From the NCBI RefSeq assembly GCF_027942865.1, contig NC_134513.1:33225429-33289428 (forward strand): 64,000 bases of DNA, written 5' to 3'. The stretch comes from Odontesthes bonariensis (taxonomy: Eukaryota > Chordata > Actinopteri > Atheriniformes > Atherinopsidae). Position numbers and translations under genes: made by a program. Under the pieces are notes generated by a model. That model saw only the letters and a list, made by a program, of their open reading frames with translations. It made no database searches and was not told the origin of the DNA. Shown here in pieces: positions 47,501 through 57,155 of the stretch. Numbering within the stretch: position 1 is the first letter of the stretch; each line of letters starts with the position of its first letter.

Positions 47501-50500
47501 ACGCCTCCCCTCAGGAACAGATGCCTCCACTGTGTTATTCTGCCTTTGGGTCTCAGTCTCATGGAGGGAATGAATGAGATGACGGTCTTTGGTGACAACC
47601 GTAGAGAAACGAGAAGCACAAAAAAAAAAAACGGTTGGAAAAAATAAAAATGGGTGCACACACCCAGTTAGTAAAAAAAAAAGACCGTTTAAAATGGCTT
47701 TGTTGCCATTGTGCTCTGTTGTATGTTTAACTGCACCCACAGGACCACAACTTGTCCTCGTCTTTGTGGCTGTTTCATGAAGAAAGCAGAATGTTTCATT
47801 TCTAACTTCTTTTGGTCTATTTGAAGGCGCTCCTGGATATCATGAGAGATGTCAGTTGCTGTATTTAGAAAATGAAAGGTCCAAAATAAATGAGGAAAAA
47901 ATCCTCTCAGAACATTTTTTGGTCAGTTTTCTTACTGATTTGATGCTCTGAGGTGCTCGTGATCTCTGCCCTTACAGTTTCTCCTTCTTCCATCTTCAGA
48001 TCGACGTCCTGCAGGCAGAGGTCCAGGCTCTGAAGACATTGGTGCTCTCCTCCCCCACCTCCCCCGTGGGTGAGCTGCCCTCTGCAGGAGGTGGAGGAGT
48101 GAAGACCCCCTTTAGAAAAGGCCACAGCCGCAACAAGAGCACCTCCTCTGCTATGCTGGGGACGCAGCCCGACCCGTCGGCCACGCAGCCCATCGTGCGG
48201 GAGTGTAGGGAGGTGGGAGCGTGTCACACGGCACCCCAGAGCTTTATTTAACAGATAACAGCAGGAATATTCTCTATGTTTTCCTAAAATGAATGATTAA
48301 AAAGTGAAGCATTTTCACTGTGTGGGTAAGCACATGTGTTGCTGGTTGTGCAGGTGGAGAGTCAGCTGTTCAGCGACTTCAAGGCGTGGAAGGAGGAGCC
48401 GACGCTCGACAGGAGCTGCTGCTTCCTGGAAAGAGTTTACCGTGAGGACATCTACCCCTGCCTCACCTTCAGCAAGAGTGAGGTACAGAGACGCAGACAA
48501 AAAGCGTTCACTTCAAGGTGCCTGTTGGAGATTCTGGAGCTTAGAATTAAATTCCTGATGCCTGACCTTAGGGAACTTCTGTTAGAGTGCACGTCTGGTC
48601 TGAAAGGGCTGAAGACCAGCTCTTGTAATAATCAAGTTTTCGAACTTTTCAACATATTCAACAAATTTTTTTTTTTTATAGGCCAGAAGGAGAAGGTTGT
48701 TCCACTCTTAACAACATAAGTAATGGCCCTGTCACACTGTTGCGTATGAGAGAAGCGTATGAGTTGCGTATGAAAATTAATAATATAATTTTCATACGCA
48801 CGAAAAGTCCTTGAAAATAAAGAATTGTGCGTATACTTACCGTATTGTAGCGTATGAGTAGCTTATGGTCAGCGTATTGACAGCGTATGGCCAGCGTATG
48901 TCAGCGTATGAACAACGTATAACCAGCGTACTCTGCGTATGACTAGCGTATGAGTAGCATATGAACTGCGCATGCCCAGCGTACGTTTCAACGCGCCTAT
49001 ATCAGCAGCCTTTCCACATTGCTCCATTATTGCAGTAGACGACGCGCTATCAACATCTCTCGAGACATTTATCTCGATCATGCCTCCCAAGAAGCAATCG
49101 TAGTTTGCCCGGGCCCTGGGCCGAGGTCGAGGAAAAGGCAAAATAACACAAGAATCATTCTCACTCAAACCTGCTGAAATGCCTGATGCACCTGCGGCTG
49201 ATGAGTTACATGCTTCTGAGCGATCAAGATCCCCAACTCCTCCTCCTGACCGCTCCCGTGAATCGTGGGTTGCCTCAGATATGTCAGTTGCCGGAGATGG
49301 AGGCGGCAGACGGGCGGAGGCTATAAATACGCTAGCTGTACGGTACACCTTCATGCCAATGTATGGCCACTTATGTCCAGCGTTCTCGACCTATCAGTAA
49401 CGTACCTATATCGTACCTCTAGCGTATTCAGCGTATGCCAAGCGTATGCTTAGCGTATTAACCATACGCACAAAAGTTTTGAGCATGTTCAAAAATTTAT
49501 TTCTGCCTCAGCGTATGCCAACGTATGCCAGCGTGCTTGAAACGTATACAACCTATGCCTAACGTTCCCCTAGCGTATATCAGCGTATACCAGCGTATGA
49601 GTGATAATTTTCATACGCTAGTGCCATACGCAACAGTGTGACAGGGCCATAAAGTTATGACGTGGTGCCTCGGTGTGTCATTTTCTGTGATACACGAGTG
49701 AAGTGGCGTCTCTGAGCCTGTAGGCTAATTGAGTTATTTTTGCTCAGAGTGAATCTGTTTTAGAAAGTCGACTGCAGGTGAAAGTCGTCCGATGGTTGAT
49801 GGCGAGGTAGAAATATGAAAAGCCAGTTTCAGCGTTCATACTGACTCCTGCCTCTGTTACTCAGCTGGGTTCAGCCATCCTGGAGGCTGTGGAGCAGAAC
49901 ACTCTCAGTGTGGAGCCGGTGGGTTTCCAGCCGCTGCCCGTGGTCAAAGCATCAGCGGTGGAGTGCGGAGGACCAAAGTGAGACCCCTCACACACACACA
50001 CACACACACAAACACACACTCTTCCCTTCATCAAGCTTTCACTCCTTCATCCTCACATTTCCATCTTCCCTTAATTTCTTCTTCTAGTGGGCGAAGGGCT
50101 GAGCTCATCACGTAAGTCAGACACACTCCCGTCAACGTTTGCAATCTCTCCTCAGTTGCTCCTGGCCCCCGCCTGGCTCCTCCAAACACTCCTGCTATCT
50201 CATGACACTCCTTCCTTCCTCCTTCCTGCTGTCCAGGTTTAGGACCACCCCCCTGATAGATGTTTGTCCTTTCCTTCTTTCCTCTTTCCTCGCTTCCTTG
50301 AATCTTAGCATTCCTCCTGCGTAGTTTGTTTTGGTTGGTAGACGTTTCAGTCTGTCCTCTGATGAAATGGAAGAACCGGTAATGAATGAAATTTATGTCT
50401 CTTATAGAAAATGCGCCCTGAGCGGTCAGACCAAAACCTGTAAGCACAGAATCAAGTTCGGAGACTCGTCCAACTATTACTACGTCTCTCCCTTCTGTAG

Positions 50501-53500
50501 ATATAGAGTGAGTATAAGCACACACACACACACACAGTACACAGTAAATCACTAGAAAACAATAGCAAAATTCAAAATCCAGTGACTTTTTAAGTGTATT
50601 TAAAACATTACAACAATATTACTGGGCATGTATTGTTGTAATGTTTTAAATACTTGAACACAGTTTTTCTAGAGAAGATAATTGCTTTGTATATGGGAGT
50701 ATCGTCCATTGACTCTTTTGGGCTTTCACATGCGCGAGCATACCGACAACCGGTAAGTGACATGCTGTTTATAAAGTTGTTTTGTAACGTCCCCATGCCA
50801 GTAATGTGAGAACCATGCATATGGTTTTGATGGTAAGGCTTGTGACTTTATTGTCGGATGGTTTATAAAGTGGTGTGACGTTTCTGCTGTGTGCAAGTTG
50901 ATGTTTTACGTGGAAGGTTTAGCATTTGCCCCTTGGCCACCACGTATTTGGCTAGCATGACAGGCTGCGCAAACAGCGCAATCGCCGCACAGGGAGCGCC
51001 GATTTGCACCAGTCTGTGTCCTACTGTCAGTATTTGACAACCTCTAGCAATGGGATTGCGCTTCAAATGCCCCGGAGTTCCCCTTTAATGCAACTTTTAT
51101 TGGTGCTATTAAGAAATCAGCAGGACAAAGTCAAAGGCCTCCATGAGGGGGCGCTGGGGAGTTGAAGGAGACAAAAATACAAAACAGGTCAATTTGAGTC
51201 GGAAATGGTTTTCCTTCTTCTCTGAGATGTCACTCAATCAAATCTGAAAGTGAACCTTGACTAAGACCTCTATATCTTAATGTGGTCTAAGCTCGGGGTT
51301 TTATTCGAATCCAAACTGGTTTATACATCCACATTCACCAAGGATCTGCTTCCTGAACACTTACAGACGCTCTCTGTCAAACGGAAGCGAGAAACGTTTC
51401 TCAGAAAGATTCAAACTGCTGATTCGTGTTTTAGGTGAACAATCGTCTCCATTGTGTTTCCCTTTAGATCACAGCAGTGTGTAATTTCTTCACCTACATT
51501 CGATACATCCATCAAGGGCTGGTGAAACAGCAGGACGGTAAGACGCACACTGACACACCCACACACTCATCCACTCATGGATGGGATGCTGAACAGGCTG
51601 CTGCTTCAGGCCCAGGAAACCAGGGATTTATGGGGCCCTAAAGGGCCGTGTATACTCTCGCAGCAGTGTGTCGCAGTGAGCTTGTCGCAGACACGACGCA
51701 GTTATTTTTGATTTATGCCTACTTTTGAAGCGCTGTCTGCGCTATGTTAATCCCATGCCACAACGCAAGAGGGACAATCACGAACAAGCTAGGATTGTGG
51801 GTGTTAAGGCTGATTTATGGTCGGAAACCAGGTCGTCTGCGTGTTTGTCGCAGTTAACGCAGACATGCCCCCGCCCCTTACGCAGACACTCTGGTGCACC
51901 TCCCCAAAATTGTAACTCACCGCAGACAGTGCAGCAGACATCGCCGCAGGGAGGAGAGAAAGGAGGCCTCTGATTGGTCAACTCTACATCCGCTCTACAC
52001 TATGCGTATTTCCGGTTTGCTAACCGGCTAATGGTGACGCTAACCGTGCTAACCGTGACGATTCTTTCCCTCTCTGCCAGCTCCAGTAGTAGCAATATTT
52101 CTTCTATTTCTAGATCGATCAGCTGCATCTCAATCAAAGTGCGCATTCGTCCAGTCGCCATTGTTGTTGAATGACCTCCGTAACCGTAACACCCACAATC
52201 CTAGCTTGTTCGTGATTGTCCCTCTTGCGTTGTGGCGTGGAATTAACATATCGCAGACAGCGCTTCAAAAGTTGGCATAAATCAAAAATAACTGCGTCGT
52301 GTCTGCGACAAGCTCACTGCGACACACTGCTGCGAGAGTATACACGGCCCTTTACGGTTACGGAGGTCATTCAACAACAATGGCGACTGGACGAATGCGC
52401 ACTTTGATTGAGATGCAGCTGATCGATCTAGAAATAGAAGAAACATTGCTACTACTGGAGCTGGCAGAGAGGCGAAAGAATCGTCACGGTTAGCACGGTT
52501 AGCGTCACCATTAGCCGGTTAGCAAACCGGAAATACGCATAGTGTAGAGCGGATGTAGAGTTGACCAATCAGACATCCCTGCGGCGATGTCTGCTGCACT
52601 GTCTGCGGTGAGTTACAATTTTGGTGAGGTGCACCAGAGTGTCTGCGTAAGGGGCGGAGGCATGTCTGCGTTAACTGCGACACACACGCAGACGACCTGG
52701 TTTCCGACCATAAATCAGCCTTTAACCGGCACCACCTGCCGCAGTCATGATGACGCCACTCTTATCAATCTTTTTGATACTTTTGTTTCCATTTCTGGTT
52801 GCTTGACCTTCTTTTTTTTACTGGCATATAAACAAAGACACACAACTACACACTGACCATCGCTGCTCGACTCCTGTAGAGAAACTCAGAAGTCACATTA
52901 GTGTCTGATTTCAGACGAGATTTTTATCAAGTAACTTCCAAATGAACGGACACCTTCACGTGTCGGCGGCAGCTCAGCTGGCAGATCTTTTTGATCTTTT
53001 TTTTACATTTTGAAATATGTTGACTTCAAGATGACTTACTTGTTAAATTTTGCCTGATTTTCCAACAAAACCACCATTGAACTGTATTAGCTCATCTACA
53101 AGTTTGTGCTCACTTCATGTAATTATTTCAGGAATTGTGTTGTTTTTAATCATTTTATAGGCACATTTGTTTATTTGTTACATGATTAGTCTGCGTATTG
53201 CAGATGATATTAAGCCCAAACTCTTAAAACTCCAAAAAAGCTTGCTGTCAGACCCGTGAGTCTTCAGTCCAGTGGACTCATTTGTTGGAGGGAATCAGAA
53301 AGTGTCAGATTCGATTAGGTTTTGAAACGGATCTTCAACATATTGATCAGAGGACGGAGCTCTGGGCACAGGTCAGTAAATGAAGACACGTGGGATGCTT
53401 ACCCTCCTGTTTCCTCCTGCTTGTGTTTGCAGCGGAGCAGGTGTTCTGGGAGGTGATGCAGCTCCGAAGGGAAATGTCCTTTGCCAAACTCGGCTACTAC

Positions 53501-53515
53501 AAAGACCAGCTGTGA
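41486..53515 (+). CDS. rab3ip: rab3ip (Rabin8), RAB8 guanine-nucleotide exchange factor, complete, eleven coding exons
   Basis: Rabin8 activates RAB8 at membranes during ciliogenesis and polarised export and is itself recruited by RAB11. Exons: 41486-41575, 42893-43059, 43148-43319, 43807-43902, 47147-47224, 48000-48212, 48354-48482, 49865-49977, 50408-50507, 51468-51537, 53433-53515. Together they give 1311 nt and 436 residues, close to the mammalian 460-476. Diagnostic blocks are [16 protein letters not shown] and [11 protein letters not shown] (N-terminus, favouring rab3ip over rab3il1), [20 protein letters not shown], the Sec2 coiled coil ([40 protein letters not shown]), [18 protein letters not shown], and the C-terminal [19 protein letters not shown] with [10 protein letters not shown]. 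All phases agree. A 24-nt optional microexon is predicted at 50088. It is convergent with tmem19. Confidence 0.97.
41736..42167. mobile_element. 432-bp MITE with TTAA target duplication
   Basis: Terminal inverted repeats AGCGGCACTATGCAACTTT and AAAGTTGCATAGTGCCGCT, flanked by TTAA at 41732-41735 and 42168-42171 (piggyBac-type target). The interior has no ORF. It sits in the rab3ip intron after the first coding exon. Confidence 0.85.
42514..42612 (-). mobile_element. 3' fragment of the SINE-like family seen at 11171
   Basis: Starts with (CATC)n, then TTTTCTATACCTGTTTAATT, AACCTAACATGCATGTTGGA and GTGGGAGGAAGCCGGAGTAG, which is the reverse complement of the 3' half of the 11171-11541 element. 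Confidence 0.75.
42893..43059 (+). CDS. rab3ip: rab3ip exon 2 of the coding region
   Basis: Acceptor gtcctgcag|AACCAA, donor GGAAG|gtaacc, phase 0 to 2. Pro-rich ([38 protein letters not shown]). Confidence 0.94.
43148..43319 (+). CDS. rab3ip: rab3ip exon 3 of the coding region
   Basis: Acceptor ttgcgcag|CGTACC, donor CAGAGG|gtaaaa, phase 2 to 0. Encodes [40 protein letters not shown] and [15 protein letters not shown], the start of the Sec2 coiled coil. Confidence 0.96.
43768..43799. repeat. (TG)n microsatellite at a rab3ip splice acceptor
   Basis: TG-rich run ending eight bases before the exon at 43807, occupying the place of the polypyrimidine tract. Confidence 0.95.
43807..43902 (+). 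CDS. rab3ip: rab3ip exon 4: Sec2 coiled coil
   Basis: 32 codons, [20 protein letters not shown] and [12 protein letters not shown], donor TTCCAG|gtcggt. The acceptor gaatggaag|GAG follows directly on a (TG)n run and lacks a pyrimidine tract. The protein match nonetheless requires this border. Confidence 0.95.
43903..47146. other. rab3ip intron between exons 4 and 5, no gene seen
   Basis: Contains a C12-A20 junction near 46926-46956 and (TG)n tracts. A diverged repeat may lie at 44270-44620 (TTTCCACCACAGAGCC, GAACTGGCTGGAACCAGCAC), but termini were not found. Open frames lack domains. Confidence 0.5.
47147..47224 (+). CDS. rab3ip: rab3ip exon 5: Sec2 coiled coil
   Basis: 26 codons, [20 protein letters not shown] then KEALGK, acceptor ttttttccag|GAG preceded by (TG)8, donor GGCAAG|gtgaca. 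Phase 0 on both sides. Confidence 0.97.
48000..48212 (+). CDS. rab3ip: rab3ip exon 6: end of coiled coil and Ser-rich linker
   Basis: 71 codons, acceptor catcttcag|ATCGAC, donor AGGGAG|gtggga. Encodes [36 protein letters not shown] and [11 protein letters not shown]. The KTPF...RNKSTSSA stretch is a phosphorylation-rich linker in mammals. Confidence 0.96.
48354..48482 (+). CDS. rab3ip: rab3ip exon 7 of the coding region
   Basis: 43 codons, [40 protein letters not shown], donor AGTGAG|gtacag. Start of the conserved C-terminal domain that in mammals binds RAB11. Confidence 0.96.
48724..49649. mobile_element. PIF/Harbinger-like MITE with many GCGTATG repeats
   Basis: Termini TGGCCCTGTCACACTGTTGC and its inverted copy end at 49649, flanked by TAA at 48721-48723 and 49650-49652, the 3-bp target type of PIF/Harbinger. 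Roughly 25 copies of GCGTATG/CATACGC crowd the subterminal zones (48760-48980 and 49400-49640). The centre holds a broken reading frame (MPPKKQ, stop, then [18 protein letters not shown] and [20 protein letters not shown]), a probable remnant of the element's own protein. It lies in the rab3ip intron after exon 7. Confidence 0.85.
49865..49977 (+). CDS. rab3ip: rab3ip exon 8 of the coding region
   Basis: Acceptor gttactcag|CTGGGT, donor CCAAA|gtgaga, phase 0 to 2. Encodes [20 protein letters not shown] and [11 protein letters not shown]. Confidence 0.96.
50088..50111 (+). CDS. rab3ip: predicted alternative 24-nt microexon of rab3ip
   Basis: A long pyrimidine tract (CCATCTTCCC, TTCTTCTTCTAG) precedes TGGGCGAAGGGCTGAG-CTCATCAC, followed by a strong donor gtaagt. 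Length is a multiple of three. In the phase set by the flanking exons it reads N-G-R-R-A-E-L-I-T with no stop, adding eight residues between GGP and KCALSG. It is not needed for the canonical protein, so it would be optional. No transcript evidence is available here. Confidence 0.55.
50408..50507 (+). CDS. rab3ip: rab3ip exon 9 of the coding region
   Basis: Acceptor cttatag|AAAATG, donor TATAGA|gtgagt, phase 2 to 0. Encodes [20 protein letters not shown] and [14 protein letters not shown]. Confidence 0.97.
51468..51537 (+). CDS. rab3ip: rab3ip exon 10 of the coding region
   Basis: Acceptor ccctttag|ATCACA, donor GACG|gtaaga, phase 0 to 1. Encodes [20 protein letters not shown] and QQD. Confidence 0.97.
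51642..52721. mobile_element. composite PIF/Harbinger-like foldback with interlaced arms A-B-A'-B'
   Basis: Segment A (51642-51806) returns inverted as A' (52187-52351). Segment B (51807-52186) returns inverted as B' (52352-52721). Outer ends are AGGGCCGTGTATACTCTCGC for A/A' and AGGCTGATTTATGGTCGG for B/B'; the second is a well-known fish Harbinger terminus. TTA or TAA sits at every junction (51639, 51804, 52187, 52352, 52722). B' opens an ORF at 52380 ([37 protein letters not shown]) that resembles the N-terminus of Harbinger transposases. Non-autonomous, in the last rab3ip intron. Confidence 0.8.
53433..53515 (+). CDS. rab3ip: rab3ip last coding exon and stop
   Basis: Acceptor gtttgcag|CGGAGC, phase 1, encodes [20 protein letters not shown] and GYYKDQL, stop TGA at 53513-53515. 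Confidence 0.97.
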
Positions 53516-54755
53516 CCGGACGGACAGCCTCCCCCTCCACACAGCCCCACCCTCCTCCTGGTTCTGGTTTTCCCTCGCCTCATCAGTTATTTCTGGACCC
53601 CCCCGGCACCCCCCTCCCTCCCTCCCTCCCTCCCTCCCTCTGTGTGAGTGTTTTTGTGTGTGTGTGTGTGTGTGTGAAGAGAAAAAATGGTTGTTTTTCG
53701 ATCACAACAAAAGACTGAAAGACTGCAACTTCAGTGGTGTGTTGTTACTGATCTGGACTGTGCTTGAGTTTGATATTTTCCTTTTATTGAAACATGTGAC
53801 ACTCCACTATATGAAGGCAACACACATGAAAAGATGACTAGATTTTCTTCCCCTTTAAAAACAAACATACATCAATTAAATCAGAGTAGGTTAAGTTTCC
53901 TGTAGGCGATTTCCAGTCTTCAGTTCACAACGTTCAGTTCAAAAGAAGCAGTTGGTGCCATTATGCGTTCAAAAAGAGATTTAGATATTCATATCATTAA
54001 GATATTTTGTGACGAGTTGTCCAAGTATTAAGATGAAAAATAATTCAAATCTGTGTGGAAACAAAGTTTAAATTTGGAAATGATGCCGCTGAACAGAAAT
54101 GTGTGGTTAAAATCTTGTATAAATCAGATTAATGATAAAGTTACTGTTTAGGTGTATAAAAGGGTCAATTTGATGGAAGAAATGGCTATGGTGGAAATAA
54201 AAATCCAATGTTTTGAAAATACAGTTTTTCGGTCTGACTGAGCATTTCTAAAAATCTTTTTTTTTTTTTTTTTTTGTAAAATTGTCTCTTCAGGCTTCAA
54301 ATATTGACTTTAATCTCAGATTTCATCTTTATTTCCAAAATCTTCTTAATCTAATCAAAGACTTTCCAGAATAAAAACAAATAGTTATTTGAAGTTTATT
54401 TCTGATTCTAAAACACTCTAAATTGTCAGAATGACGAACGTTTAACTTTATCTTCAAAACATTAGATTTTTTTTTCTTTGTGACACCATACATTTGCATT
54501 AAATTCGGACCCGTCTATGTACAACACTTTTCCCGTCAGATTTGGACCTCATTTCATCAGGATTTACTTTTCTCTTGTATTTACGAACTCATTCACATCG
54601 TTATCCAGGAGTCACGTCTTTCAAAATGAACTTTTTAATATCTCAAATTTGTTGGAAAATTCCGATTTTTTTCTTTTATTTTTATTTTTTATTTTTTAAA
54701 TTTTATTTTTTATTTTTGGTTACTTTATATATCTTTGTTAGAAAATAAATCTATT
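53516..54755 (+). other. rab3ip: rab3ip 3' UTR with (CCCT)n and (GT)n tracts
   Basis: (CCCT)n runs at about 53609-53640 and (GT)n at 53655-53678 close to the stop. AATAAA at 54196-54201 and 54744-54749 are candidate polyadenylation signals; the second lies in a very T-rich stretch. Confidence 0.55.
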
Positions 54756-55589
54756 CTAGAAATCCCTGCTTTTTTTATGATGATGGCCCTGTGTTAACTT
54801 GGGAAGTACATTTCAGGAAAAACACCGAACAATAAACAGCGATCACTTATTGTTTAATAACGAAACTGTGTATAAGCTCATATTTAATTTTAGTTCATGT
54901 AGAAGGAAGTGATGGCGGCAGGATGGAAACGGTGAGTTTTATTTCTTTTCATCAGTTCATGTACGTTCTCTGCAAAGATAATCAGAAGATCCTGAGTACA
55001 AATAAAAATGTCTTTACAGAGACTATAAATCTCTACTTTGTATGTTGGAAAAGGTGATTTACCTGCTGAGGTTTTGTTGTAGGACAGTGTTCAGACGGTA
55101 TTGATGAAACACTACATTTACAGCTTGTTTAGTTGAACAAAATGCTGACAGACTGGGCAACTTTAACGGCTCCTGCTGTATTTCATCAGGAATTGTGTAG
55201 ATATTGAGCTGCGTTTGAATGCCTGGTGTTCTGTGAACTTTCTATGTTTATTTAAATTGAGTCCACCCTCTACATCTCTGTATCACTCCCGGTTTGGTTT
55301 AGTGCCTTTTCTCTCAGACACTCTGAAATAAAAACAGTAATACCTCTGGAAACCTGCCGCTCTCCGTGCAGTCTGTTCCCACCTCGCCTCCGTTGGGTTG
55401 ATCTTGCAGTGGATTTTATGTCATTAGGTTCTCTTTGTTAGTCTGTGTCTGACTGTAGTATCCCCGTAGACTTAAGTGTTAACTTGGCATTTCATTTAGG
55501 ATTGTTTCTAGAAGAATCCGGTTCTGTGGTATTTTTGTCTCTTGTAGTTGCTTTGTGTGTTTTTATTTAGTCTAAGTTTTCATCTTGTG

Positions 55590-56640
55590 ATGTACATAAA
55601 AAATATACTATGACATGCTACTGTATGGCACATACTACACTATAATACAGCACATATACCATGACACATATTATAGTAGAGCTCATACTGTTCTATAACA
55701 TGTCATTGTATAATGCGAGCCCTACTGTGGTATATAGCCTTGTTCCCACTATGCAGTCCGGCACGGGTCGGTTCAGAACGGTTCACTTATTTTAGTGTTT
55801 CCACTACCACGAAACCGTACCGGTCGCATGGAACCCGTTACTATTTTTGTAACCCTTCTGCTTGGGGTACCCAGCACACAGGACCGGTTCCAGGCTCTGC
55901 TCTCCGTTGGTGGTGAGGAGGCTGTGCAGCGGGAGCTCGATGGCGCTGTGCGAAACGAAAACGTTTTCCAGCTGATTGCCAAAAATGGCAGAGAGTGGTT
56001 TCAACCGCACTGCGAGCCAGTGTCGCATTAAGCGGAAGAAGCTTGGAGGTGGTTCGAAATTAAGGATGTTATTTATTATTTACGCTTCGGCACGCACTCC
56101 GCCCACCCCTGAGGGTCCCCTTTGTACAGTGGGAACGCAAGCTGACCCCAAAGCGTACCGAACCGACCTGTAACGGACTGCATTGTGGAAACAAGGCATA
56201 AGTTACAGTATAGTATGTGCTATACTATGGCATGTCATAGTATATTTGTCCTACCAGTATATGTGTCATAATGATGTTATACTACGGCTTGTGCCCCACT
56301 ATAGTATACGTCATATTACAGTATGTTACAGTATGCTAAAGTATGGCACATCATATACTATAGTACTGGAATGTGCTATGCTGTGACATATACTATAGTA
56401 GGGGATGTATTATACTGTAATGTATACTACAATGCAACGCGCACACAGTGATGCATACTACAGTATGTGCCACACTATGGCGTGTCGTATGTACAAATAT
56501 AATTTCATATAATGTAGTAGGGCACACACTACTATATGCCACAGTATAGTACATATACTATGACTTGCCATAGTGTAACTTGTGCCCTACTATACTACTG
56601 CACTATAACGTATACAACAGTGTGACAGATATACCATGAC
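55590..56640. repeat. degenerate self-complementary TATAGTA-type array, split by a MITE
   Basis: Irregular repeats of TACTATAGTATGTG and ATGCCATAGTATA-type words run from about 55590 to 55736 and again from 56201 to 56640, on either side of the element at 55737-56197. Words occur in both orientations. A smaller patch of the same type lies at 58368-58460. Confidence 0.75.
55737..56197 (+). mobile_element. 461-bp DNA transposon derivative carrying a Myb/SANT-like frame
   Basis: Terminal inverted repeats GCCTTGTTCCCACTATGCAG and CTGCATTGTGGAAACAAGGC, with ATA on both sides (a possible 3-bp duplication). The interior encodes VQRELDGAVRNENVFQLIAK, then after a one-base shift MAESGFNRTASQCRIKRKKL, the pattern of the Myb/SANT-like DNA-binding protein that accompanies PIF/Harbinger transposases. 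Frameshifted, so not functional as it stands. Confidence 0.75.
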
Positions 56641-57155
56641 ACTCTATTTTCTTATTTTTTTTCCATCTCGTATTGCAGCTGTTGTTTCATAGAAGTTATT
56701 TTGTTTGAATGATGCATTGTATCTGTGTGTGTTCCAGCAAAGCTCAAAGTGAACCCTATATGAACCCTGCAATTAGATTATTACAGTAAAGGAACACTAA
56801 ACTAACACGACCATAAAGCAAACTGGTGTGGTGCAGGGCCGGAAACCAAAGTCTCAGTTCCTGGGCGCTGGGGGGGGTACTTTTAGGCCTTGTATGTGCA
56901 TCACAAAAGAAGTTTTTGACATGGACCACTGATTTGTTTTGAGTCACAAGCACACGGCTTAAGTTTGCATTCTTTTCTAGTGTTCCTTTGAATAAAAATC
57001 CATTGCATCAAACAATCTATTTTCTGATTAGAAATTAAAATTAGAAAATTTGTGCATCTTTCCTAATTGTCTCGTTTTGCCACACTGGACATCTGTTAAA
57101 ATTCTAAACACGTTTTTCATATGGACTCAAACAGATTTACAAATAATTAGCAAAG

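Noticed and set aside
48869..49354. 161-codon minus-strand open frame
   Set aside because: Consists largely of translated GCGTATG repeats of the Harbinger-like MITE.
48760..49640. CRISPR-like repeat array (many short repeats)
   Set aside because: Repeats are 7-8 bp, irregularly spaced and in both orientations inside a TIR-bounded transposon in a vertebrate genome.
50031..50552. 173-codon minus-strand open frame
   Set aside because: It is antisense to rab3ip exon 9 and (CA)n tracts; composition reflects the complementary strand, no domain is seen.
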